From the NCBI GenBank assembly GCA_017301995.1, contig JAFLEH010000018.1:62001-126000 (forward strand): a stretch of 64,000 nt of DNA, read 5' to 3'. Under the pieces are notes generated by a model. The model was not told the DNA's origin. It did not search any database and saw nothing but the letters and a program-made list of their open reading frames with translations. Each line of letters starts with the position of its first letter. Position 1 is the stretch's first letter. Shown here piece after piece: positions 50,563 to 57,587 of the stretch. The position numbers and the translations under genes were made by a program. This DNA comes from Verrucomicrobiota bacterium (GTDB taxonomy: Bacteria > Verrucomicrobiota > Verrucomicrobiia > Verrucomicrobiales > Akkermansiaceae).

Positions 50563-51960
50563 TCAGTGCCCCTGGGGCTTTTCCGGCGGCGTCCATTCGC
50601 GGCGGGTTCGGGAGCGGACCGAGAAAACCACGGGGACGCCGGGGGCGGGGTGGGCCTCGCGCATCCGGTTGGACAGGAAGGCCTCGTAGCTGTTGGACAT
50701 CAGGCGCTTGTCGTTCACGAACAGCACGATGGTGGGGACCGGGACGGTCTGGTATTTGGCGTTGGTGGCGGCGGTGGCGTAGTAGAGCTTGAGCCGGCGG
50801 CGGAGCTTGCTGTCCACCGGCGGCGGATTCTGCTCGAAGGCCGCGTGAAGAATGCGGTTGAGCGCTCCGGTGGTGGGCACTTCGCGCGCGCCCTCGCGGA
50901 TTTTGAGCGCTTCCTTGAGCACCTGGTCCACCGACGAACCGGTCTTGGCGGAGCATGCGACGAACGGGGCGTAGGAGAGGAAAAACAACTCCCGGCGGAC
51001 GTGATCGGTGGCATGCGCGAGCCGGGCCTTGAGCGGCGTGTCCGGATGATAGAGATCGAACTTGTTGAGCACGATCAGGCACGGTTTCTTTTCCTCGAGG
51101 ATCAGTTGGGCGATCTTGCGGTCCTGCGCGGAAATGCCCGAGGCGAGGTCGATCACCAGCACGCAAAGATCGGCGCGGCGGACGGCCTTTTCGGAGCGCA
51201 TCGCGGAAAACACCTCCACCGAGTTGTCGCGCTTGGCGCGGGGGCGGAGACCGGCGGTGTCGATCAGGGTGAAACGCTCGCCCTTGAAGGTGTAGGGGAG
51301 ATCGACGGCGTCGCGGGTGGTCCCCGCGATTTCGGAAACGATGGTGCGGCGGTCGCCGAGGATCGCGTTGACCAGCGAGGACTTGCCGGCATTGGGTTTG
51401 CCGATGATCGCCAGGCGGATGCCGGACTCCTCCGCGACTCTCGCTTCATCGGCAGACTCGGCGGCGAGCGGGGCTAGTACCCGGTCCATTTCCTCGCACA
51501 GCGCGCCGAAATTCCGGCCGTGTTCGGCGGAAATGAGAATCGGCGAAGCGAACCCGAGTCGTGCGAACTCCGAAAACGCGGATTCGTGTTTGGCATCGTC
51601 CACCTTGTTGACCACCAATCTAACCGGCGGCTTGGCCTTGCGGAGTTTCTGGGCAAGCGCCTGATCCACCGGAGTGAGCCCGTCATGGGCATCCACCACG
51701 AACAGAATCAGGTCAGCGGTTTCCATCGCCACATCGGCCTCGATGGTGACCTGCTCGCCGAATCCGTCGTCAATCGTCGCACCGATGCCGCCGGTGTCGA
51801 TCAGGGTACACGGGTGGTCCGTAGCGGCACACGGCGCGGCAATCCGGTCGCGGGTGACGCCGGGTTGGTCGTGGACAATCGCGATCTTGCGGCCGGCCAG
51901 GCGGTTGAAGATCGCGGACTTGCCGACGTTGGGTCGGCCTACGATGGCTACGGTGGACAT
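50563..51960 (-). CDS. der: Ribosome-assembly GTPase Der (EngA)
   Basis: The protein has 465 residues. It has two tandem GTPase domains: GRPNVGKSAIFNRLAGRK with DTGG and NKVD, then GKPNAGKSSLVNAILGDR with DTAGL and LNKFDLY. A C-terminal KH-like domain follows (YYATAATNAKYQTVPVPTI, NSYEAFLSNRMREA). Der acts in maturation of the large ribosomal subunit. The intergenic repeat tract lies directly upstream of its start. Confidence 0.97.
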   Translation of the reverse strand: MSTVAIVGRPNVGKSAIFNRLAGRKIAIVHDQPGVTRDRIAAPCAATDHPCTLIDTGGIGATIDDGFGEQVTIEADVAMETADLILFVVDAHDGLTPVDQALAQKLRKAKPPVRLVVNKVDDAKHESAFSEFARLGFASPILISAEHGRNFGALCEEMDRVLAPLAAESADEARVAEESGIRLAIIGKPNAGKSSLVNAILGDRRTIVSEIAGTTRDAVDLPYTFKGERFTLIDTAGLRPRAKRDNSVEVFSAMRSEKAVRRADLCVLVIDLASGISAQDRKIAQLILEEKKPCLIVLNKFDLYHPDTPLKARLAHATDHVRRELFFLSYAPFVACSAKTGSSVDQVLKEALKIREGAREVPTTGALNRILHAAFEQNPPPVDSKLRRRLKLYYATAATNAKYQTVPVPTIVLFVNDKRLMSNSYEAFLSNRMREAHPAPGVPVVFSVRSRTRREWTPPEKPQGH

Positions 51961-51970
51961 TGATGGGGGT

Positions 51971-52018
51971 AAATGCTGAAAAACTGAAATGCTGAAATGC
52001 TGAAATGCTGAAATGGGG
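51971..52018. repeat. Short imperfect tandem repeat, AAATGCTG x 6
   Basis: Six 8-base units: four are AAATGCTG (51971, 51987, 51995 and 52003), with variant units AAAAACTG (51979) and AAATGGGG (52011). It is followed by an A/T-rich tract with related GAAATTT words to 52053. The block lies between the der start and the rplQ terminator. Confidence 0.75.
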
Positions 52019-52079
52019 AATCTGAAATTTGAAATTTCGAATTTGAAATCTCTAGTGGGCCGGGGGATTCAACGATGAA

Positions 52080-52110
52080 CGGGCCACGGAGAATGGATCC
52101 CCGTGGCCCG
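52080..52110 (-). terminator. Terminator of the rpoA-rplQ unit
   Basis: A 10-bp perfect stem, CGGGCCACGG (52080-52089) with CCGTGGCCCG (52101-52110), and an 11-base loop, 27 bases past the rplQ stop. The following minus-strand sequence is only moderately T-rich. Confidence 0.6.
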
Positions 52111-52136
52111 GTCGTAATTCCGTTAGGTTGGCGGGG

Positions 52137-52550
52137 TTACTCCGCGGGGGTGGCGGCAGCTTCGGCGGTCACCGTTTCTTCGGTGGCGGCGGCGGCTTGG
52201 TCAACCCATTCGATGACCGCCATGGGAGCGGAATCGGACATGCGGGGCCCGAGCTTGGTGATCCGGCAATAACCGCCCTGGCGGTCTTTGGCGGCCGGGG
52301 CCACTTCGGCGAAGAGCTTCTTCACGATTTCCTTCTGGTGGAGGAAACCGATGGCCAGACGGCGGGAATGCAGGTCGTTGCGCTTGGCAAGGGTGACCAG
52401 CTTTTCCGCCACCGGGCGCAGGGCCTTGGCCTTGCCGAGGGTGGTCTTGATTTTCCCATGGTCGATGAGGCTGCAGGCCAGGTTGGCCATCAGCGCCCGG
52501 CGGTGGGAGGCGTTGCGTTGGAGTTTGGTTGTGTTGCGGCGATGTCTCAT
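52137..52550 (-). CDS. rplQ: 50S ribosomal protein L17
   Basis: The protein has 137 residues. It begins MRHRRNTTKLQRNASHRRAL, then MANLACSLIDHGKIKTTLGK, both invariant L17 blocks; RPVAEKLVTLAKRND and QGGYCRITKLGPRMSDSAPM complete the domain. A short Ala/Glu/Thr-rich tail extends the C-terminus by about 20 residues. It follows rpoA by 46 bases. Confidence 0.98.
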   Translation of the reverse strand: MRHRRNTTKLQRNASHRRALMANLACSLIDHGKIKTTLGKAKALRPVAEKLVTLAKRNDLHSRRLAIGFLHQKEIVKKLFAEVAPAAKDRQGGYCRITKLGPRMSDSAPMAVIEWVDQAAAATEETVTAEAAATPAE

Positions 52551-52596
52551 CGGGTGCTTCCGTTTCTAACTTGGTGTTTGAAGGTTGGTGGTGGAT

Positions 52597-53688
52597 TTAT
52601 TCGTCGTCGTCGATGTTCTGCGCGATCAGGTCGGCGAGTCCGACGGGAGCTTCGTCTTCGGCACCCAGGCGCGGTCCGCGGTTGGCGTTGGAGCCGCTGG
52701 CGAGCAGGGACGGTTCGAAGGTCATGCCGAGGCCAAGACCCAGCTCGACGAGCTTGTCCTTGATCTCGTTGAGCGACTTCTTGCCGAAGTTGCGGTATTT
52801 GAGCATTTCCGCCTCGGTCTTCATCGCGAGCTGGCCCACGGTGGTGATGTTGGCGTTGTTGAGGCAGTTGGCCGCGCGGACCGAGAGTTCGATCTCGTTG
52901 ACCGACATGTTGAGCAGCTTCTTGAGCGTGGCGTTCTCTTCCGAGGCATCGGGCGGGGCTTCCTCGAAACCAACCGCGTTCTCGTCGTAGTTGACGAACA
53001 CGTCGAGGTGGTGGCGGAGAATCGCGGATGCCTGGAGCAGCGCGTCCTGCGGAGTGATCCGGCCGTCGGTCCAAATGTCGAGGGTCAGCTTGTCGTAATC
53101 CGTCATCTGGCCCACGCGGGTGGTATCCACGGCGTATTTGACGCGGGTGACGGGGGAGTAGATCGAGTCGATGGCGATCACGCCGATCGGTTGGTCCTTC
53201 CGTTTGTTTTCATCACCGATGGCGAAGCCGCGGCCGACGCGGACTTCGAACTCGCAGTCGAACTTGACCTTCTTGTCGAGCACGCAGATCACCTGGTCCT
53301 TGTTGACGACCTCGTAGATGTGGTCCTCGATGATGTCTCCGGCGGTGACCACGCCTTCTTTTTCCACTTTGATGGAAAGGATGCGGGGATCCTTGTCGTG
53401 GTGGCGGAATTTGACCTTCTTGAGGTTGAGAACAATGTCGGTGACATCTTCCACCACGCCGGGGAGGCTGGAAAACTCGTGCTGCGCGCCGGCGATGCGC
53501 ACGGAGGTGATGGCCGCGCCCTCAAGGGACGAGAGGAGCACGCGGCGGAGGGAGTTTCCGATGGTATGGCCGTATCCGCGCTCGAAGGGCTCGGCGACGA
53601 ACTGGGCGAAGGTATCGGTGGCGGTATCCTCGTTGCGAACGAGGCGGTTGGGTAGCTCGAAACGAGCGAGTGTGACTGCTGTGGACAT
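52597..53688 (-). CDS. rpoA: RNA polymerase alpha subunit
   Basis: The protein has 363 residues. N-terminal domain: RFVAEPFERGYGHTIGN-like FVAEPFERGYGHTIGNSLRR, VLLSSLEGAAITSVRI, HEFSSLPGVVEDVTDIVLN. C-terminal domain: IELSVRAANCLNNANITTVG, LAMKTEAEMLKYRNFGKKSL and LNEIKDKLVELGLGLGM. The start at 53688 (MSTAVTLARFELP) was chosen over an open extension of 14 codons. The 450 bases upstream are non-coding and the next gene is divergent, so the usual rpsM-rpsK-rpsD neighbours are absent. Confidence 0.98.
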   Translation of the reverse strand: MSTAVTLARFELPNRLVRNEDTATDTFAQFVAEPFERGYGHTIGNSLRRVLLSSLEGAAITSVRIAGAQHEFSSLPGVVEDVTDIVLNLKKVKFRHHDKDPRILSIKVEKEGVVTAGDIIEDHIYEVVNKDQVICVLDKKVKFDCEFEVRVGRGFAIGDENKRKDQPIGVIAIDSIYSPVTRVKYAVDTTRVGQMTDYDKLTLDIWTDGRITPQDALLQASAILRHHLDVFVNYDENAVGFEEAPPDASEENATLKKLLNMSVNEIELSVRAANCLNNANITTVGQLAMKTEAEMLKYRNFGKKSLNEIKDKLVELGLGLGMTFEPSLLASGSNANRGPRLGAEDEAPVGLADLIAQNIDDDE

Positions 53689-54138
53689 ATTCGTGGGGTT
53701 GGCCGGGTTACCCTCCAGCGAGCGGATCACCGTGCGACGGGCGATTTGGAGGACCTACGGCTTGTTGTTGCTGGCTCGCGGGGCGCGGAGTAAATCCCCA
53801 ACCGGACGGGATTGCCAAGCTTTTTTTCACGAAAATGCGGAAAACCGACTCTTAGGGCCGAATGTTTGGCGATGCGGGATGGTCAACAAATTAGTCAAAA
53901 TTGCTTAAATATCAGAACATTTGACTGATTTGCGTGTCGTTCTAGCGGGGAGATATCAGGGAGTTCTTGCGGGGGCTTGCAGTAGATTGTTGCAACAAAA
54001 TGACCCCGACGGAATGCCTAGGCGATAAAAAATGTCAGATTTCGAAGAATTTGCTTGATAGGAAGGCGAAAAAACGGTTTATTCGTTGGCGCAGGGGGGG
54101 TCCCCCCCAAAACAACGAACCCCATACCTAAGTAGCAT
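53689..54138. other. Divergent regulatory region between rpoA and the AP2-like gene
   Basis: 450 non-coding bases. Two palindromes stand out: TTGTTGCAACAA (53988-53999) and GGGGGGGTCCCCCCC (54094-54108). The stretch from ~53880 to 54090 is much more A/T-rich than the surroundings, as expected for promoters. Confidence 0.6.
53790..53818 (-). promoter_or_regulatory. Candidate rpoA promoter
   Basis: On the minus strand TTGGCA (53818-53813), a 17-base spacer and ATTTAC (53795-53790). It lies about 100 bases upstream of the rpoA start. The -10 box is weak. Confidence 0.3.
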
Positions 54139-54399
54139 ATGAAATCGAAAAAGAACCTTACCAGATTCACCTACGAAACTGCAGCGTTCCAAGGGTGGAG
54201 ACTGTCAATCAGCCGCGCCGGCACCTCGTTCACCAAGTATTTCTCCGACAAGCAATATGGCGGAGAGAAACAATCGTTGGCAGCCGCCGAAGTGGCGCTC
54301 GCCGCGATCAAGGGTGTGCTTGAAGGTGCCAAGCGGGTGGATGGCAAGCTCGCCCCCGCCACCGTCAAGAAGGCCGAAGGGGTACTGAAGAAGTCCTGA
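54139..54399 (+). CDS. AP2-like mini-protein
   Basis: The protein has 86 residues. The middle part GWRLSISRAGTSFTKYFSDK followed by QYGGEKQSLAAAEVALAA has the three-strand-plus-helix pattern and the Y-G-G / A-A-x-x-A positions of AP2-type DNA-binding domains. A Lys-rich tail follows (VKKAEGVLKKS). It is basic overall and stands alone as a single domain. It is transcribed away from rpoA behind an A/T-rich region with two palindromes, which could be its own operator sites. Function is unknown; DNA binding is inferred. Confidence 0.75.
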   Translation: MKSKKNLTRFTYETAAFQGWRLSISRAGTSFTKYFSDKQYGGEKQSLAAAEVALAAIKGVLEGAKRVDGKLAPATVKKAEGVLKKS

Positions 54400-54544
54400 T
54401 CGGCCGTTGATTCGCAGAGGTCCCGCCATTCCCGTACCCTGTCGGCAGTTCCGGTTTGGTTGGAAATGGCGGGCACCGCTGCGGGCGCTCGAAATTGCAA
54501 AAGCCAAATCCGCGCTTGCGGCTTCCCCCCGGATGCATTGCATG

Positions 54545-55468
54545 TTAGCGTGCGAGTTTTTGGCGAGCCGATTCGACATCCCTTGCGATCTGATCGCGGA
54601 GTTCCGTGATCGATTGGAAGCGGATTTCGGGTCGGATGTGTTCTAGGAATTCGACCTCCAAGGGTTGGCCGTAAACGTCGCCGGAGAAGTCAAACAGATG
54701 GACTTCGAGGATGCGATGTGTGCCGTCCACGGTCGGACGGAGGCCGATGTTGGCAATTCCCGGAAGCTTGTTCCTCTCGCCGAGGGACGCCAGCACCGTC
54801 CAGACGCCGTCCGGAGGCATGAGTGTTCCGTCCGGATCGATATTGGCGGTCGGAAAACCGATCTGGGATGCCAGTTTCCGGCCGTGTGCAACCTTCCCCC
54901 GAACCGTGTAGGGACGTCCCAGCATTCGGGCGGCGGATGCCATTGCCCCGTCGCGGATGGCTTGCCGGATGCGGGTGCTGCTCACGCGTTCGCCATCCAT
55001 TGTCACCATGGGGACCGGGATGACGCTGAATCCGGCCAGGGCACCACGCGCCTGGAGCATCGCCACGTCCCCGAGTCTGCCGCACCCGAAGCGCCAGTCG
55101 TCCCCGACGGCGATGGTCTTCGCCCCGGCGGCGACCAGATGGTCGATGAAGCTCTCGGCGGGTGTCTTCGCCATCGCGAGGTCGAAGTTGAGCGGCACAA
55201 AAAGGTCCACACCGAGGCTGGCGACGAGTTCGGCCTTGTGTTCCAGGTCGGCAACCAGCGGGGCGGGTGCGTTCGCGGGATTGGTGAGATGGCAGGGGTG
55301 GGGATGGAACGTGACAACTCCCGAGAGTCCGCCTTGGGAGCGTGCCGCTTCGACTGCGCGGCTGATGACGGCCTGGTGTCCGATGTGGACGCCATCGAAG
55401 AACCCCAGCGCGAGGTGCAGCGGGGATTTTAGCGCGACGAGTTGATCGAGGTGGCTGGCGGTAAGCAC
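54545..55468 (-). CDS. ribF: Bifunctional riboflavin kinase/FAD synthetase
   Basis: The protein has 307 residues, the usual RibF size. FAD-synthetase half: LALGFFDGVHIGHQAVISRA (G-F-F-D-G-V-H-x-G-H), VVTFHPHPCHLTNP, IAVGDDWRFGCGRLGD and VSSTRIRQAIRDG. Riboflavin kinase half: GRPYTVRGKVAHGRKLASQI, GFPTANI and LEVHLFDFSGDVYGQPLEVE. A GTG at 55468 is the likely start; no ATG lies nearby in frame. It makes FMN and FAD. Confidence 0.96.
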   Translation of the reverse strand: MLTASHLDQLVALKSPLHLALGFFDGVHIGHQAVISRAVEAARSQGGLSGVVTFHPHPCHLTNPANAPAPLVADLEHKAELVASLGVDLFVPLNFDLAMAKTPAESFIDHLVAAGAKTIAVGDDWRFGCGRLGDVAMLQARGALAGFSVIPVPMVTMDGERVSSTRIRQAIRDGAMASAARMLGRPYTVRGKVAHGRKLASQIGFPTANIDPDGTLMPPDGVWTVLASLGERNKLPGIANIGLRPTVDGTHRILEVHLFDFSGDVYGQPLEVEFLEHIRPEIRFQSITELRDQIARDVESARQKLAR

Positions 55469-55601
55469 GCGGTGGTGATAGCGGAGGTTCGGAGCCGATG
55501 GAAACGAAAAATCTCGCCTCGTATCGGGAGGTCGCGTTATCCGCGGATCGGAGGCAAACGATTGGTCTGGCGTTTCCGCGATGTTTCGGTAGGGTTCTCC
55601 C

Positions 55602-56171
55602 ATGTTGACGAGACGATTTCTGAAAGTTGCCGCGGTCTTGCTGTTGTCCGGAACGCCGGTTTTTGGCACGACCATATCCGTGGTGCCGGTATTCGAGGCT
55701 CTCAGTTTGCAGGGAACCGATGTGGATGGCGGCATCAATGAGATCGGTGAGGCGCTCCAGGCCACCGTGTGTTCCCGCCCGATGGCGTTGACCGGCGCGT
55801 TTCCCGAGGATCTGGTGGAAGCGATCCGGACTCCTCACCCGATTCCGTCCAACAATCCGAACTATCAGGTCCCTGAGGCCAATCTGGCGGTTCTCTGCGG
55901 AATCCGTCTGAATGCGGAAAAAACCGAAGCCGGCCTCGATGTGACCCTGAATGTCAAGGATCTGGCGATTCCGGAAAGCGTCGATCTGACACCGCGGCAG
56001 GTGGTGAGCGTCCTGTTGGTGGCCGTGAAAAAGACCCTCGAAGCCTATCAGGAAATGCAACCCGGTGACCTGAAGGTGAAGATCCTGATCGATGGAGTGA
56101 CAGAGGAACACAAGGCGCTCAAGGAACTGGCGACCGAATTCACGCTTTCCGGCGGCGATGATTCGCGTTGA
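55602..56171 (+). CDS. Exported protein of unknown function
   Basis: The protein has 189 residues. A signal peptide spans ~1-22 (MLTRRFLKVAAVLLLSGTPV). The mature protein has strand-like stretches (TISVVPVFEALSLQGT, LDVTLNVKDLAIPE) and a helix RQVVSVLLVAVKKTLEAYQE. No family is recognised. It ends 59 bases before the pyrH start on the same strand and may be co-transcribed with pyrH-frr. Confidence 0.65.
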   Translation: MLTRRFLKVAAVLLLSGTPVFGTTISVVPVFEALSLQGTDVDGGINEIGEALQATVCSRPMALTGAFPEDLVEAIRTPHPIPSNNPNYQVPEANLAVLCGIRLNAEKTEAGLDVTLNVKDLAIPESVDLTPRQVVSVLLVAVKKTLEAYQEMQPGDLKVKILIDGVTEEHKALKELATEFTLSGGDDSR

Positions 56172-56230
56172 GCGGTTTTTTCTTTCCACCGTTGGCGGTT
56201 CCGGTATCCTTCCGGCAGTTACCACCGCCT

Positions 56231-56977
56231 ATGACCACCGCCAACCGAGATCCCCGACCTTTCAAACGTGCCATTCTGAAGCTCAGCGGAGAAGCCCTCC
56301 GCGAACCCGGTTCGACCGATAACATTTCTCCGGAAATCGTGGATCGCATCGCTGGCGAAATCCGCGAGGCGGTGGATGCGGGACTTCAATTGGGGATCGT
56401 CGTGGGAGGCGGCAATTTCTGGCGCGGCGCGAGCGCGTCGGCCCGCGGCATGGACCGTGCCACGGCCGATTACGTGGGGATGCTCGCCACGGTGATGAAC
56501 GCCCTGGCGCTCGAAGGCGCGCTCCAGCATCACGGCGTCAGTTGCGTGGTGCAGTCGGCCATCGAAATGAAAAACGTGGCCGAAACGTTCATCCGCCGCA
56601 AGGCCGAGCGGTTGTTGGACGAAGGCTACGTGGTGATTTTCGCTGCCGGGACGGGCAGTCCGTTTTTCTCCACCGACACCACCTCAGCCCTCCGCGCCAG
56701 CGAGATGGACGCGGATGTGATCCTCAAGGCCACGCAGGTGGACGGCGTGTACACCGCCGATCCGCGCAAGGACCCGACCGCCACCCGCTATGAGACCGTG
56801 ACCTTCCAGGAGTGCCTGTCAAAACGGCTCAACGTGATGGATGCCACGGCGTTCAGCCTTTGCATGGACAACGACATCCCGATCATCATTTTCGATCTGG
56901 GCCCCAAGGGCAATCTATCCAACGCGCTGCGCGGCCAGCAATTGGGCACCCTGGTGCATGGCGAAGACCGCCAGTGA
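56231..56977 (+). CDS. pyrH: UMP kinase
   Basis: The protein has 248 residues. FKRAILKLSGEALREPG, LGIVVGGGNFWRGASASARG, MDRATADYVGMLATVMNALA, YVVIFAAGTGSPFFSTDTTS and KATQVDGVYTADPRKDPTAT are the hallmark blocks of bacterial UMP kinase. The enzyme phosphorylates UMP for pyrimidine nucleotide synthesis. The start at MTTANRDPRPFK was preferred over an upstream in-frame TTG. The pyrH-frr order is widely conserved. Confidence 0.97.
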   Translation: MTTANRDPRPFKRAILKLSGEALREPGSTDNISPEIVDRIAGEIREAVDAGLQLGIVVGGGNFWRGASASARGMDRATADYVGMLATVMNALALEGALQHHGVSCVVQSAIEMKNVAETFIRRKAERLLDEGYVVIFAAGTGSPFFSTDTTSALRASEMDADVILKATQVDGVYTADPRKDPTATRYETVTFQECLSKRLNVMDATAFSLCMDNDIPIIIFDLGPKGNLSNALRGQQLGTLVHGEDRQ

Positions 56978-57010
56978 TCCCTTTCCTCCAACCCCCAACC
57001 CATTCCAACC

Positions 57011-57577
57011 ATGGACCCCGAAGAAGCGATATTCAACGTCGAAGACGCCATGAACAAGGTCGTCGAGTTTCTCCAACATGAGTTCACCGGCGTGCGCACC
57101 GGCAAGGCCAGCCCGGCGCTCATCGAGAATCTGGACGTCAACGCCCATGCCTACGGCAGCGTGATGAAACTCAAGAGCCTGGCGGTGATCACCTCGCCGG
57201 AGCCGCGCATGCTGCTGGTCCAACCGTTCGATCCCTCCACCACACGGGACATCGAACGCGCGATCCGCGAGAGCAAGCTGAGCCTCAATCCCGCCGCCGC
57301 CGACAGATCGATCCGCGTGCCGATCCCGGAGCTTTCCGAGGAACGCCGCCGCGAGATGGTGAAGCTCATCAAACAACTCGCGGAAGAAGCCAAGGTCCGC
57401 GTCCGCGCCGCGCGCAAGGAGGGTATGGACACGGCCAAGAAACTGAAAGCCTCCAACCTTCTAACCGAGGACGGCCAGAAGGATTTCGAAAAGGAAGTCC
57501 AGGAACTGACCGACAAGTATGTGAAAAAGGTCGAGGAACTCGCCGTCGCCAAAGAAGCGGACCTGATGAAGGTCTAA
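57011..57577 (+). CDS. frr: Ribosome recycling factor
   Basis: The protein has 188 residues. FTGVRTGKASPALIENLDV, VITSPEPRMLLVQPFDPSTT, DIERAIRESKLSLNPAA and PIPELSEERRREMVKLIKQL are characteristic. RRF splits post-termination ribosomes with EF-G. The 33-base leader after pyrH is A/C-rich and lacks a Shine-Dalgarno site. It converges with hrpB, ten bases away. Confidence 0.98.
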   Translation: MDPEEAIFNVEDAMNKVVEFLQHEFTGVRTGKASPALIENLDVNAHAYGSVMKLKSLAVITSPEPRMLLVQPFDPSTTRDIERAIRESKLSLNPAAADRSIRVPIPELSEERRREMVKLIKQLAEEAKVRVRAARKEGMDTAKKLKASNLLTEDGQKDFEKEVQELTDKYVKKVEELAVAKEADLMKV

Positions 57578-57587
57578 CCACGAGCGG

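Noticed and set aside
51971..52018. Possible CRISPR array
   Set aside because: The repeat unit is 8 bases with no spacers and there are no cas genes.
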